Below, piece after piece: positions 45,182 to 54,627 of a stretch of DNA of 64,000 nt. The translations under genes were made by a program, and so were the position numbers. How positions within the stretch are numbered: position 1 is the stretch's first letter; every line of letters begins with the position of its first letter. Source of the stretch: Paracoccaceae bacterium (lineage in GTDB: Bacteria; Pseudomonadota; Alphaproteobacteria; Rhodobacterales; Rhodobacteraceae); contig JAFIEO010000029.1 of assembly GCA_020832445.1 (NCBI GenBank), positions 1 through 64,000 on the forward strand, written 5' to 3'. The notes beneath the pieces are model-generated. The model saw only the letters and a list, made by a program, of their open reading frames with translations. It was not told the DNA's origin and ran no database searches.

Positions 45182-46525
45182 ATGACACACCCGTTGCACG
45201 TGACATTGCCATCCGTGAAGGCCGGCATGGGCGATCGCGCCAGCTTGTACGCTGGATCAACGCCCGACGCGCCCAAGCCCCAAGCCGTACTGCCGGAAGC
45301 CGGCGTTCGGGACCGGCCGCGCCGTTTCCTGGTGCTCGGCGGGGATTCGGACAGCAACCTGGGTGATCACGCCATTCTCCACGGACTGTGTCTCGCCCTG
45401 GTGCACTGGACGCCCGACGCGCAGATCACCGTCACCTCTCATCTTTCCCGGCACCAGGTGCTGGGTCGGGACATGCCGGGCGTCGTCGATGTGGTGCCCC
45501 GCGGGTCGAAGGGGCTGTTGCGCCTGCTGGCCGCGGCGTTGCGCAGCGACAGGATCGTGCTGGGAGGTGGAGGGCTGCTGCAGGATGACGACAGCCGGGT
45601 GAAGATGCCGTACTGGGCTGCCAGACTGGCATTGCTGGCCGCACTGAACGGCTCGCTCACCAGTACCAGCCTTGGCGCGGGTCCGATACGACGCAGGGAA
45701 AGCCGGGTCTGGGCCCGCTGGGCCGCGCGCAGTCTGGAACAGGTTTCGGTTCGCGACCCGTTCGCGGCGCGAAACCTGGAAGCCGCGCTGGGACGCCCGG
45801 TTGCAATCACGCCTGATCCCGCCTTTCTCCTGCCGGCGGCGCCGGCGGCACGGGCCCGGAGATATCTGGAAATGCTGGGCTTGCAGCCAGACAGACCCCT
45901 GATCGGTGTCAGCCTGCGGCACTGGTTCCATCACAGGGGAGGGTTGGTGCCGCGGCGCTACCGGCATCGTCTGGGGCTGGACCGAAATGACGGCAGCCAT
46001 CAGATGCAAGCCTGCCTCGGCGAGTTGGCATCGGCATTGCGGGAACTGGCGCGTGTACAGGACGCACAGTTGCTGTTCATGCCCAGCTACCCGCTGCCGC
46101 ACGAAGGTGATCTGGACGTCTGCATCTCTCTGTCACGACGCTTGTCGGAGGTGCCCAGCGCCATTGCCGTGATCGGCGATCCGCTGCTCTACAAGGCACT
46201 TTGCGGCCAACTGCGGCTGATGATATCGGCCCGCATGCATCCGTTGATTCTTGCCGCGAGCATGGGCGTGCCGGTTGTCGGCCTGGCTTACAACGGCAAA
46301 TTCCGCGGACTGTTCGAGATGCTGGATACGCCGCCCAGATTGATACCGCTGGAGGACTTCCGGGATGGCACGGCCAACGCGGGTACCCTGGTGGGCCACG
46401 CCATGGACGCCTTGCGGGAGGACAGGGATCTGGCTGCCCGCGCCCGGCGGCTTGCTGAAAGGGCGCTGGGGGATATCGGCAAACAGGTTGCGCGCCTGCC
46501 CGGAAAAGCGAGGGCAAGCGCATGA
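45182..46525 (+). CDS. Polysaccharide pyruvyl transferase family protein
   Basis: A 447-residue protein of the CsaB/WcaK type. The early motif FLVLGGDSDSNLGDHAILHGL (near 47-67) and IVLGGGGLLQDDDSRVKMPYW (near 122-142) are the family's conserved loops. ISARMHPLILAASMGVPVVGLAYNGKF, near 345-370, is the C-terminal signature, with the conserved ARMH. The family puts pyruvate ketals on sugars or acts as a GT-B-like transferase. Pyruvylation would make the glycan more acidic. The ATG at 45182 is chosen; a longer in-frame start at 45128 is possible. Confidence 0.82.
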   Translation: MTHPLHVTLPSVKAGMGDRASLYAGSTPDAPKPQAVLPEAGVRDRPRRFLVLGGDSDSNLGDHAILHGLCLALVHWTPDAQITVTSHLSRHQVLGRDMPGVVDVVPRGSKGLLRLLAAALRSDRIVLGGGGLLQDDDSRVKMPYWAARLALLAALNGSLTSTSLGAGPIRRRESRVWARWAARSLEQVSVRDPFAARNLEAALGRPVAITPDPAFLLPAAPAARARRYLEMLGLQPDRPLIGVSLRHWFHHRGGLVPRRYRHRLGLDRNDGSHQMQACLGELASALRELARVQDAQLLFMPSYPLPHEGDLDVCISLSRRLSEVPSAIAVIGDPLLYKALCGQLRLMISARMHPLILAASMGVPVVGLAYNGKFRGLFEMLDTPPRLIPLEDFRDGTANAGTLVGHAMDALREDRDLAARARRLAERALGDIGKQVARLPGKARASA

Positions 46526-47745
46526 GCGGCGCAGCCAGCCTGAGGGTGCAAACCGGCGCTGAGGTCTCGCGCAGGCTTGGCCGCGTGGTGTCACTGGCTG
46601 GGAAACGAATCCCCCTGTACCGCCAATTCTGGGCAGAGCAGGGCATGGAACCCGCCTCGATCGCCATCCGCGAGTTGTCGGATTTCATCCAGTTTCCGAT
46701 CATCGACCGCACGGTGCTCGCGCAGACTCCGCTCGAGCAACGACGGGATCCGCGCTGGCCGTGGCGTCTGATCCACACCGAACGTTCCGGCGGGTCCACC
46801 GGCGCACCACTGGAGGTTCCCGTTGATCCGGTCAGTCACACGCGGCGGCAGTTGCGCTTTCTGCGCGCACTGGTCCAGTGCGGCTACATCCCCGGGGACC
46901 GGTTCCTGATGCTGAGCACCCGGCCCACAGGCCGGCATCCCATGCTGCCCGGCTGCTTCTGCGCCGATATCCGTTCATCCCAGCAGACGCTGCTCCGGCT
47001 GTACCAGCAGTTCCGGCCGCGCCTGCTGTACGGCCCGCTGAACACGCTGCTGTTGCTCGGGCAGGCTTTGGATCAGGAGGAGGCCAATGCCATCCACCGT
47101 CCCCAGATCGTGGTTTCCACAGCGGAACAAATGGCACCGGGTGATCGCCTGCGGCTTCGCGAGGTGTTTGGTGTTGATCCCGCTGACTTCTATGGCATGA
47201 GTGAATGCGGACTGATTGCCTGGCGACCGCCGGAATCCAGCAGCTACCGCCTTGCCGACCGGGACCTGTTCCTCGAGTTCCTGCCTCTTGCGGAGGACAG
47301 CTCACTGGAGCGGCTGGTCATTACTGATCAGCATGCGGCCGTGTGCATGCCGCTGATACGTTTCGACACCGGTGACCTGGTGCAACGGGAAATGGATCTG
47401 ATCAATGCACCCGTGGTGGGTTTCAGGGGGCGGGTAGTGGATTGCCTCTGGCGCCGCGACCGCAGCGCCGTCTCGCCCTACAGGGTGACGCTGGCGCTGG
47501 AGGACGCTGTGGATGTGTTGCGTTACCAGGTGATACAACGGCGCGATCTTAGTCTGGACGTCAGTCTGTGGGTCAAGGATGAGCTGCCCCAGCAGGCGGT
47601 TCAGCGCGTCGAAACCGACCTTCTCCGCCTGATGGGCGAGGGCGTCGTCGTGAGAGTAAAACAAGGGAGCCCCAATGCTGCGGCGGGGCTGCGCAAATTC
47701 CGACCGGTCCGGTCGGAGGCGGGGGAGGAGCCATGCGCATACTGA
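46522..47745 (+). CDS. CapK-like adenylate-forming enzyme (phenylacetate-CoA ligase family)
   Basis: A 407-residue member of the ANL superfamily. The phosphate-binding loop reads RSGGSTGAPLEVP near residues 89-101. FYGMSECGLIAW near 225-236 and RFDTGDLVQRE near 280-290 are the acid-activation motifs. CapK-type proteins occur in capsule loci, where they may activate an organic acid or amino acid that decorates the glycan. The presence of three FemAB/GNAT-type acyltransferases downstream fits such a decoration. It overlaps the pyruvyl transferase gene by four bases and the next GT4 by thirteen. Confidence 0.78.
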   Translation: MSGAASLRVQTGAEVSRRLGRVVSLAGKRIPLYRQFWAEQGMEPASIAIRELSDFIQFPIIDRTVLAQTPLEQRRDPRWPWRLIHTERSGGSTGAPLEVPVDPVSHTRRQLRFLRALVQCGYIPGDRFLMLSTRPTGRHPMLPGCFCADIRSSQQTLLRLYQQFRPRLLYGPLNTLLLLGQALDQEEANAIHRPQIVVSTAEQMAPGDRLRLREVFGVDPADFYGMSECGLIAWRPPESSSYRLADRDLFLEFLPLAEDSSLERLVITDQHAAVCMPLIRFDTGDLVQREMDLINAPVVGFRGRVVDCLWRRDRSAVSPYRVTLALEDAVDVLRYQVIQRRDLSLDVSLWVKDELPQQAVQRVETDLLRLMGEGVVVRVKQGSPNAAAGLRKFRPVRSEAGEEPCAY

Positions 47746-48869
47746 CGCTTTGCTACGAGTACCCACCAGTGGGAGGCGGAGGGGGGGTGATGGCCGCTGC
47801 GCTGGCGCGCCAGTTGACACGGATGGGGCATGAAATCGAAGTCGTCACCTCCCGCTTCGGCCAGCAGCCGAGGCGGGAGGAGCAGGGCGCCGTGGTGATA
47901 CACCGCCACGACTGTCGTCGCCGACATCAGCACTACACCACGGCCACGGAACTACTCTCCACGCTACGGCCGGCCTATCGGACGGCGGCGGCCATCGTCC
48001 GCGACAATCCGCCTCACCTGCTGCATGCCCATTTCGCCTTGCCCACAGGCCTGGTGGCGGAACAACTGTCCAGGAAGTTCGGCATTCCCTATGTTCTGAC
48101 GGTTCACGGCTCTGACATTCCCGGCTACAACCCGGACCGCTTCCGATGGCACCACAGGATGATCAATCCGCTCTGGAAGCGGGTGATGGTGGGCGCCAGC
48201 GAGGTTGTCTCGCCGTCGAAATTCCTGGCGTCCCTGGTGCGCCGCCAGATAAACCTTCCAATGCAGATCATCCCGAACGGCTATTCCCGGGAGCCTCCGG
48301 GCAGTGAGTCATCCAAACGGCCGCTCGTGCTCGTCGTCTCCCGGCTCTTCCCCCGCAAGGGGGTACAGCATTTCCTGGAGGCCATCCGCGAACTGGATTG
48401 TGACTGGGAATTCGTGATTGCCGGCGACGGCCCCTACATGCCGGAGTTGCGCGCACTGGCTGCCACCGTCAGGCCCAACGTGCGCTTCACCGGCTTCATC
48501 GATCAAACGGCTTTGCATCAGCTTTATGAGCAGGCACGCATCCTGGTCTTCCCGTCGATCAAGGAAAACTTCCCCATGGTGCTGCTGGAGGGCATGAGCG
48601 CGGGCTGTGCGGTGATCACCACAGACGCGGATGGCTGTGCCGAAGTGGTCTCCGACGCCGGCCTGGTCGTGCCCGCTGGAAGCCCTGCGTCCCTGAAAGC
48701 AGCCTTGCTTGCGCTGATCAACGACCCCGCTCGTTGTGACGACCTGTCCCAACGAGCGCGTGTACGCGCGGAGCAGTTTCGCTGGCCCCATATCGCTTCG
48801 CTGTACCTGGAAGCGTTTCATGGCGCCATGCGATGGCGCCCCGGAGGCGCGCCCGCGGGAAGTATCTAG
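47733..48869 (+). CDS. GT4-family glycosyltransferase
   Basis: A 378-residue GT-B glycosyltransferase. The N-terminal loop is YEYPPVGGGGGVMAAALARQ. The donor domain contains VSRLFPRKGVQHFLEA, and PSIKENFPMVLLEGMSAGCAVI near 275-295 has the E-x7-E motif. The ATG follows GGAGGAGCC, a strong ribosome binding site, inside the end of the CapK-like gene. The sugar donor is unknown. Confidence 0.88.
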   Translation: MRILTLCYEYPPVGGGGGVMAAALARQLTRMGHEIEVVTSRFGQQPRREEQGAVVIHRHDCRRRHQHYTTATELLSTLRPAYRTAAAIVRDNPPHLLHAHFALPTGLVAEQLSRKFGIPYVLTVHGSDIPGYNPDRFRWHHRMINPLWKRVMVGASEVVSPSKFLASLVRRQINLPMQIIPNGYSREPPGSESSKRPLVLVVSRLFPRKGVQHFLEAIRELDCDWEFVIAGDGPYMPELRALAATVRPNVRFTGFIDQTALHQLYEQARILVFPSIKENFPMVLLEGMSAGCAVITTDADGCAEVVSDAGLVVPAGSPASLKAALLALINDPARCDDLSQRARVRAEQFRWPHIASLYLEAFHGAMRWRPGGAPAGSI

Positions 48870-48871
48870 CC

Positions 48872-49897
48872 GTGGCACTGATACCGGATCGGCTGCAAAC
48901 CCTGCCAGCCCGGCTCGCGCCTCTGCTCGGGCCGCGAAGCTTCTCGGTCATCCGCCTTAGCGGAACCGTGCACGATGGAAGCTCGGACCTCACGGCACTG
49001 TACCTGGGCAACGGGACCAACCGGGAATGGTTGCAGCGCCAGTTCTTTCGGCAGGCGACGGGGGAGGAACTCTGCAGGCCGTTCATCCCGTCACTCCCAA
49101 CCTCGGCGCTTGCCCGGGACTGGGCCGGGGCGGATCTCCAACTCACGGATCTGCCCCCGGTCTGGAGCAGGCTCTGCGGTGCCCAGCCAGCCCTGCGCAT
49201 CCCCGCATGGATTCGCCAGCAGATGGCCCTGCCGCCGCTAACGGCGAACCGGGCCTGGCCCATCCCGCGTCCGGCAGCGAAGGAGGTGGAACGCCTGATA
49301 CGCCGTCACGACTATTCCTTTGCACTGACCCGGGACGCAGCGGCAATACGGCATTTCTTTCATGCCTACTACGAACCGTACGTTCGTGCGCGTTACGGAA
49401 CGGGGGCGATGGTCGTATCCCTTAAGCGGTTCATGCGCGAGTCCCAAGGCGGAGAGCTCGCGCAGTTGCGGGCCGGGCGCGAAATGGTGGCCGGCATGAT
49501 GCTCTTCCGACGGGCAGACCGGCTACGGCTGGGCTGGTTCGGCTGCCGCGCGGGCGCAAGGCCGCCGAATGGCGCCAGCGAGGTGCTGGATGCGCTGGTG
49601 CTCCGGCATGCCTGGCTGGACGGTGTGCGCCAGGTCAGCTTCGGAAGCTCCCGGCCATGTCTGGCTGATGGTGCCTTCCGCTACAAGCGCAGGCTCGGCG
49701 CCAGCCCGGTTCCCGCCCGCTTTCCCCAGGCGGTGCTGGGTATCGGGTTCCCGGCACGCCATCCCGCAGTGCTGGAGTGCCTCCGCCGGCGTCCCATGAT
49801 CGGCACCGTGGAGGGGCAGCTTCGGGCCTACCGAGTGCGCGCGGAAACAGGAACCGGAGACTGGGTGTCACTGGAAAACATCGGCCATGGCGATTGA
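48872..49897 (+). CDS. FemAB/GNAT-related acyltransferase-like protein
   Basis: A 341-residue protein of uncertain function. The C-terminal half contains VRQVSFGSSRPCLADGAFRYKRRLGASPV (about 260-290), the pattern seen at the end of FemAB/GNAT folds in glycan loci. An earlier segment (~155-250) with FFHAYYEPYVRARYG fits the same fold. The N-terminal ~150 residues are not recognised. The GTG at 48872 directly after the previous stop is chosen; an ATG at 48833 would overlap that gene by 37 bases. It is the first of three such genes. Confidence 0.6.
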   Translation: MALIPDRLQTLPARLAPLLGPRSFSVIRLSGTVHDGSSDLTALYLGNGTNREWLQRQFFRQATGEELCRPFIPSLPTSALARDWAGADLQLTDLPPVWSRLCGAQPALRIPAWIRQQMALPPLTANRAWPIPRPAAKEVERLIRRHDYSFALTRDAAAIRHFFHAYYEPYVRARYGTGAMVVSLKRFMRESQGGELAQLRAGREMVAGMMLFRRADRLRLGWFGCRAGARPPNGASEVLDALVLRHAWLDGVRQVSFGSSRPCLADGAFRYKRRLGASPVPARFPQAVLGIGFPARHPAVLECLRRRPMIGTVEGQLRAYRVRAETGTGDWVSLENIGHGD

Positions 49898-51464
49898 AGA
49901 GAGTACCTTGCCCGTTCGCCAGAGAGGATGGCTGCGGAACGTCGCCACCAGCTACGGCGACATTGCGGTTGGCGGGCTCGTATATATCCTGCTGACGCCC
50001 TTTGTCATCCATCATCTCGGCCTGGAGGCGTATGCCATCTGGGTCGTCAGCCACACCATTACGTTCTACCTGGGGCTGTTCGACCTGGGTTTCAGCCAGG
50101 CGCATGTCCGCTTCCATGCCCGACATGCGGCACGGCGTCGCCTCGCCCTGATGCGCCGCTTGGCGGCCACCGTGTTCCTTGCACTGGCGTGCGCCGGGGC
50201 GGTCGCCATGCTTCTGGCCCTCGGGCTGGTGCTAATGCCTATCGAACACTGGTTCCAGGTGTCCGCCGGCATGCAGGCGGATTTCCGACTGGTCGTTCTC
50301 GTTCTTGGGGTGAACCTGCTGTTCGCCCTACCAGGATCTACGCTGGAGAACATCTACGAGGGCGAACAGCGCTTCGATATCCGGAATCTGCGCTCCATCG
50401 TCCTCCGGGTTCTCACCGTCGCCCTGCAGGTGGGGCTGCTGGTGAACGGTTACGGGATCGTTGCGCTCGCGCTGGTTGAACTGGCGGTAACCCTGCTACG
50501 CATCGCCATCGACCTGGTAGTCACCGCACGACTGGTGCCCGGGCTGCTGCGCACACGACTGCGTTTCGACCGTGCCACCTGGCGGCGCATCAGGCCCTTC
50601 GCACTATGGGCGTTTGTCGACGACTTGCTGGTGGAGGGCACCGCCCATATCGACAAGCTGCTGGTGGCGCTGCTGTTGCCACTGGCGCTGCTGACGCCGT
50701 ACGCGCTTTGTGTTGCCGTCGCCGGCCTGTTGATGCTGGCGGCGCAGCCTATGACCGAGACCTTCTTCCCCATGGCCTCGGCATTCCACGCCCGCGGCCG
50801 GCGGGCGGACATGGTCAGGCTGTTGCTGAGCGGCACCAAGATCAGTCTGGTCGTGAGCGCGCCGCTGCTTATCCTCCTGCTGTTCCACGGCGAGGGACTG
50901 ATGCTGATCTGGGTGCCGGAGCTGGAAGGATATTTGCCCCCCGGACTGTTACAGCTCATCCTGCTCAATTTCTACCTGTCCGTCGGCTTCTGGACCGCAA
51001 CCCTGATCCTGATGGCAGCGAACCGCATACGTTTTGTCGCTCTGCTGACAATCACGGAGCTGCTGCTCGCGCTGGTCCTGATCCTGCTGCTCGTTCCCTG
51101 GCTTGGCTTGAACGGCCTGGCGCTCGGAGCGCTGGTCGCCAACGCACTGATCGGCATGTTCTGGCTGTTGCCGACGGCATGCCGCCACTGCGGCACGAGC
51201 ATGGCCGCGTTTGCCGCCTCGGCAGTGGGGCGCCCCTTGCTGATCTCGATTCCGGTCCTGGCGGTGGTGGGCACGCTCCAACTCGTGTTCACGGGCGGCG
51301 ACTGGGCACTGCTCACCGGATCTTCGGTGCTGATTGGGCTGCTGTACGTTCCCGGCCTGCTGTTGTTCGGGCTGGACGGCTGGGAGCGTGCCAGCCTATA
51401 CGCGTGGCTCCGCCGTTTGCGTCACCCCGGGAGTCCGCGGCTATCGGAGGCGGGCAAGACATGA
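49887..51464 (+). CDS. Wzx-type polysaccharide/lipid-linked oligosaccharide flippase (MOP superfamily)
   Basis: A 525-residue membrane protein with about twelve to fourteen hydrophobic helices. It begins LPVRQRGWLRNVATSYGDIAVGGLVYILLTPFVIHHLG, with the early helix and loop of the polysaccharide_synt family. LLVALLLPLALLTPYALCVAVAGL and the C-terminal helix series agree with this. It should move a lipid-linked glycan to the periplasmic face. This locus therefore has its own flippase, separate from the ABC exporter at 25987. It overlaps both neighbours (11 and 4 bases). Confidence 0.83.
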   Translation: MAIEESTLPVRQRGWLRNVATSYGDIAVGGLVYILLTPFVIHHLGLEAYAIWVVSHTITFYLGLFDLGFSQAHVRFHARHAARRRLALMRRLAATVFLALACAGAVAMLLALGLVLMPIEHWFQVSAGMQADFRLVVLVLGVNLLFALPGSTLENIYEGEQRFDIRNLRSIVLRVLTVALQVGLLVNGYGIVALALVELAVTLLRIAIDLVVTARLVPGLLRTRLRFDRATWRRIRPFALWAFVDDLLVEGTAHIDKLLVALLLPLALLTPYALCVAVAGLLMLAAQPMTETFFPMASAFHARGRRADMVRLLLSGTKISLVVSAPLLILLLFHGEGLMLIWVPELEGYLPPGLLQLILLNFYLSVGFWTATLILMAANRIRFVALLTITELLLALVLILLLVPWLGLNGLALGALVANALIGMFWLLPTACRHCGTSMAAFAASAVGRPLLISIPVLAVVGTLQLVFTGGDWALLTGSSVLIGLLYVPGLLLFGLDGWERASLYAWLRRLRHPGSPRLSEAGKT

Positions 51465-53266
51465 ACAAGGCCTACCGACTGAACTGGTTGAGGGCGGGCG
51501 ATGCCCGGCAGGTCGCCCGGCTGGAGGCGAAGGTCTATCCCCGCAGCTACCGGAGTGGTGTACGGGCGTTGCGGGAACAATTGCACTATGCCGAGGCGGC
51601 GGGGGAGAACCTGTCCGTCGGCCTGTTTCTCGGCAACAGGCTGGTTGGCTATTGCCTGCTCTTCGCGGAGGAGCATCGTCAGAAGATCTGCGCCTATCTC
51701 GATATTTCCCCACCGCCCGGCCTGGAACTGGACGGCCCCGGCCTGTACCTGGCAGACCTGGCGGTACACCCCGCTCACCGCTCGCGGAGTTGGGCACTGG
51801 TCTCGCGGCTGGCCTGCGTTCTGGAGAGCAGGGACGACCTGCGTAGCCTTCCCATGGAAGCACTGAGCACGCCCGACATGCTGCGCTTCTGGAAATCCCG
51901 TCGGCGAGTACTGGCCAGCCTGGGCTTTGTACTGGAGCGAACGGTGGAGTTCCAGGAGGATGATGTGCCTTTCCCGCTACACTGGCTCCAGTTCGCGCAA
52001 CGCCGCACGCCGCGTACAGGTGGCAAACGCCGGGGCGACAACGCCGGGCTGGACGACGCCGTCACGGTACAGAGCGACCGGGGAGCGTTTCGCGTCGGCG
52101 TCGTCAGAACGGATCAGGGCTGGAGCGGCCTTTCGGAGGACTGGGACAGGCTCTGTGCGGACACGCCGGGAGCCACAGTATTCTGCAGCTTCCCCTATCT
52201 GCGGGCGTGGTGGCGACAACTGGGATTGAACAGCGAACTGCGGTTGGTGGTGGTCCAGCAGGCGATCAGCGGTGAAATCCAGACCATCGCGCCCATGCAG
52301 GTACTGTTGAATCCCACCTCCAGTCCACACCGCCGCTGCCTCAGCTTTATCGGCCAGCCATCCGAAGTGGACAGGCCAACCCTGCTGACCCGGGGGGCGG
52401 ATCCGCTCTGTGCAAGGCTGATTGCCGACTACCTGATGCGCAGTTACGGCGAGGACTGGGACAGCATGATCCTGTACGAGCAGCAGCCGGACAGTCCGTT
52501 CCTGGCACTTATGCAGGAACGGCTCGGTGACGCCGGCCTGCTGGTGGATGCCCCCGCTGGCCCGGATTGCCCCAGGGTGGACGTCAGTGGCTCCTGGGAA
52601 CATTACCTGGCATCGCGGAGCCGCTCCCAGCGAAAGAGCCTGAAACGCCATATCGCGAAGGTGAAGGAGGCTGGAACCATGGAGCTGGATACCGTCGACG
52701 AGCCGTTATGTCAAAGCGAGGGGCTGCGGCGGTACCTGGAAGTGGAGGGGCGTAGCTGGAAGGCCGGTAGTTCGGTCAGCGTGGCACGGTCCTCTGCCCA
52801 CCTCGGGTTTCTGCACGCCTTGATGTCTGAGCAAGAGCGCGGTGAGCAGCCGCAACTGCATTTTCGGTTTCTTAGGATCGATGGTCAGGATATTGCTGCA
52901 ACCATCGGACTTTATTGGAAATCATGCCTGTACGCATTGCACGTCGCCCACGACAGCGCATTCGATGCGCTGTCCCCGGGCTTCGTGCTCACAGCGCTGG
53001 AACTGGAAGAAGCCTTCCAGCGGGATGACTACAGTGCGGTGGATTACCTGGGTGGATTCATGAGCAACAAGCGAGGCTGGGCCACGGAACTCAGAACCAC
53101 GCGCGCCTTGTTCGCGCAACCGCCAAACCTGCCCGGTTATCGCTACCATCTCTACCATTTCCGCTGCAAACCCTGGGTCAAGCGGCAACTGGCGAAACGG
53201 CAGCTGCTGGAGCCCGTGCTGCGCTGGAAAAAGGCGCTGGGGCGACGTGAAGGGGGGTTGGCGTGA
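51461..53266 (+). CDS. GNAT + FemAB/BcsL-type two-domain acyltransferase
   Basis: A 601-residue fusion. Residues ~1-175 form a GNAT-like domain (RLVGYCLLFAEEHRQKICAYL, then LYLADLAVHPAHRSRSWAL as the acetyl-CoA-binding strand and loop). Residues ~195-600 form a BcsL/CelD-type FemAB domain with SRSQRKSLKRHIAKVKEAG near 386-404. It has LDALSPGFVLTALELEEAF near 465 and VDYLGGFMSNKRGWATEL near 510. The start at 51461 overlaps the flippase stop (ATGA). Neither acyl donor nor acceptor is known. Duplicate acyltransferase domains suggest acylation or aminoacylation of the glycan. Confidence 0.78.
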   Translation: MNKAYRLNWLRAGDARQVARLEAKVYPRSYRSGVRALREQLHYAEAAGENLSVGLFLGNRLVGYCLLFAEEHRQKICAYLDISPPPGLELDGPGLYLADLAVHPAHRSRSWALVSRLACVLESRDDLRSLPMEALSTPDMLRFWKSRRRVLASLGFVLERTVEFQEDDVPFPLHWLQFAQRRTPRTGGKRRGDNAGLDDAVTVQSDRGAFRVGVVRTDQGWSGLSEDWDRLCADTPGATVFCSFPYLRAWWRQLGLNSELRLVVVQQAISGEIQTIAPMQVLLNPTSSPHRRCLSFIGQPSEVDRPTLLTRGADPLCARLIADYLMRSYGEDWDSMILYEQQPDSPFLALMQERLGDAGLLVDAPAGPDCPRVDVSGSWEHYLASRSRSQRKSLKRHIAKVKEAGTMELDTVDEPLCQSEGLRRYLEVEGRSWKAGSSVSVARSSAHLGFLHALMSEQERGEQPQLHFRFLRIDGQDIAATIGLYWKSCLYALHVAHDSAFDALSPGFVLTALELEEAFQRDDYSAVDYLGGFMSNKRGWATELRTTRALFAQPPNLPGYRYHLYHFRCKPWVKRQLAKRQLLEPVLRWKKALGRREGGLA

Positions 53267-54420
53267 ATCATGCCTACCGCGTCACCCTGATAAAGGACTT
53301 TGCCGAAGCCCGGCGCCTTGCCGCTGTCTGGGATGCACTGTACGAACGGACGACCGGCGCCACCCCATGGCAAAGCTGGCACTGGTTCGAGGCCTGGTGG
53401 ACCAGCATGCGCGGCGATGCGGCATTATGCCTGGTGCTGGTGGAAGACGAGACCGATGGTTCCCCGGTGCTGTTGCTCCCGCTTCAGCGCCGCATTGACC
53501 GGATGCTGGGGCTGCCTGTTCGTATACTTGAGCCGCTGGGGATGCCGGATGAGATCAACAGGCCCAGGCTGGCGCTCGGCGAGTGCTCGCCGGCAGCCCT
53601 GTTCGCCGCACTGGCGGCTTTGCAAGACAAGGGCTCTGCCACCCGGGGGCCGGGCTGGGACATGCTGCGCCTGGATGAAGTCACGACCGAGGACTGGGCA
53701 ACAGAGCCCCTGAAAGCCTTCAGCCGCCGCCGGAATCTTGGTTTGCACTGCGTCACCCAGCATCCGTGTCCCTATCTGGACCTGCGTCAGGACTGGGACA
53801 CTTTCCTTGCAGGCCGTGGCAAAAAGCTGGCGAAGAATCTACGTGCGGCCGCCAGGCGCCTGGAAACAAGCGGGCCGTTGGCTCTGCAGGTGGCGCAGAC
53901 CCCAGCGGAGATCGATGAGGGCTTCACGACGCTGCTCTCCATTCACGAATGCAGTTGGAAACAGCAGGCCGGCATCGGGTTTGCGCGGGGCGAAGGCTAT
54001 GCGGCGTATTACCGGCGCTTCCTCTCCGCAATGGCGGTGCAGGGCAGGGCTCGACTGCTGGTGTTGAAAGCGGGCGAGGTAGCGGTGGCCGCCGCGATCG
54101 GCGTAACGGACGGGCGGGATTACTATGGAGCACAGATCGTCCATGATTCCCGCTATGATCAGTGCTCCCCGGGAACCCTGCTGGAAGCCATGGAACTGGA
54201 AGCGCTGATGCGGGAACAGCGCTTCCGTTACTACGATTTCTTCGGTGCCGCCTTGAACAACAAGCGGCGCTGGACCGACACCTGCCGCAATACCGAGCGA
54301 TGGCTGCTAATCCGCGCCACGCCGGTGACACAGCTGATTCGTGCCTACTACTTTGCCTTCAAGCCCTCAGTGCAACGTCTGCGCCCCTATCTGGGCCTGA
54401 CCAGGCCCCGCGCTTCGTGA
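53263..54420 (+). CDS. FemAB/BcsL (CelD-like) acyltransferase-family protein
   Basis: A 385-residue protein of the BcsL/CelD GNAT-related family. GATPWQSWHWFEAWW near 27-41 and FLAGRGKKLAKNLRAAARRLE near 183-203 are the usual opening and core. RYYDFFGAALNNKRRWTDTCRNTERWLL near 320-347 corresponds to the C-terminal half of a FemAB fold. It resembles the second domain of the preceding protein, suggesting an old duplication. The start is a GTG overlapping the upstream stop. It ends the plus-strand operon that began at 41377. Confidence 0.8.
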   Translation: MNHAYRVTLIKDFAEARRLAAVWDALYERTTGATPWQSWHWFEAWWTSMRGDAALCLVLVEDETDGSPVLLLPLQRRIDRMLGLPVRILEPLGMPDEINRPRLALGECSPAALFAALAALQDKGSATRGPGWDMLRLDEVTTEDWATEPLKAFSRRRNLGLHCVTQHPCPYLDLRQDWDTFLAGRGKKLAKNLRAAARRLETSGPLALQVAQTPAEIDEGFTTLLSIHECSWKQQAGIGFARGEGYAAYYRRFLSAMAVQGRARLLVLKAGEVAVAAAIGVTDGRDYYGAQIVHDSRYDQCSPGTLLEAMELEALMREQRFRYYDFFGAALNNKRRWTDTCRNTERWLLIRATPVTQLIRAYYFAFKPSVQRLRPYLGLTRPRAS

Positions 54421-54492
54421 TGATCCGCAACGCCCGTTCAACCTGATTTTCAAGATCAGCACTATAACTTACGTAGCAGAACATCCCGGCTA

Positions 54493-54508
54493 TGTGCGCA
54501 ACCGCACA
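54493..54508. promoter_or_regulatory. Palindromic operator candidate, site 5 (upstream of second Crp/Fnr gene)
   Basis: TGTGCGCAACCGCACA has perfect 6-bp arms (TGTGCG/CGCACA) and fits TGTnCG-N4-CGnACA. It lies 120 bases before the start of the second Crp/Fnr-family gene, suggesting autoregulation or cross-regulation. Confidence 0.55.
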
Positions 54509-54627
54509 GACGGGAGCGACGCAAAAAACAAAAGCTGTCGATTATAGCTTGTTGTTCTTTCAATTCCGTGAACTGGGTCTCAGTTTGCGAATTTTGATGC
54601 CAAAGGGCGACAGCAGGGGGGCAATTG

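Noticed and set aside
54421-54627. Promoter hexamers upstream of the second Crp/Fnr gene
   Set aside because: The AT-rich stretch near 54520-54565 is suggestive, but several hexamer pairs are possible and none is convincing enough to call.
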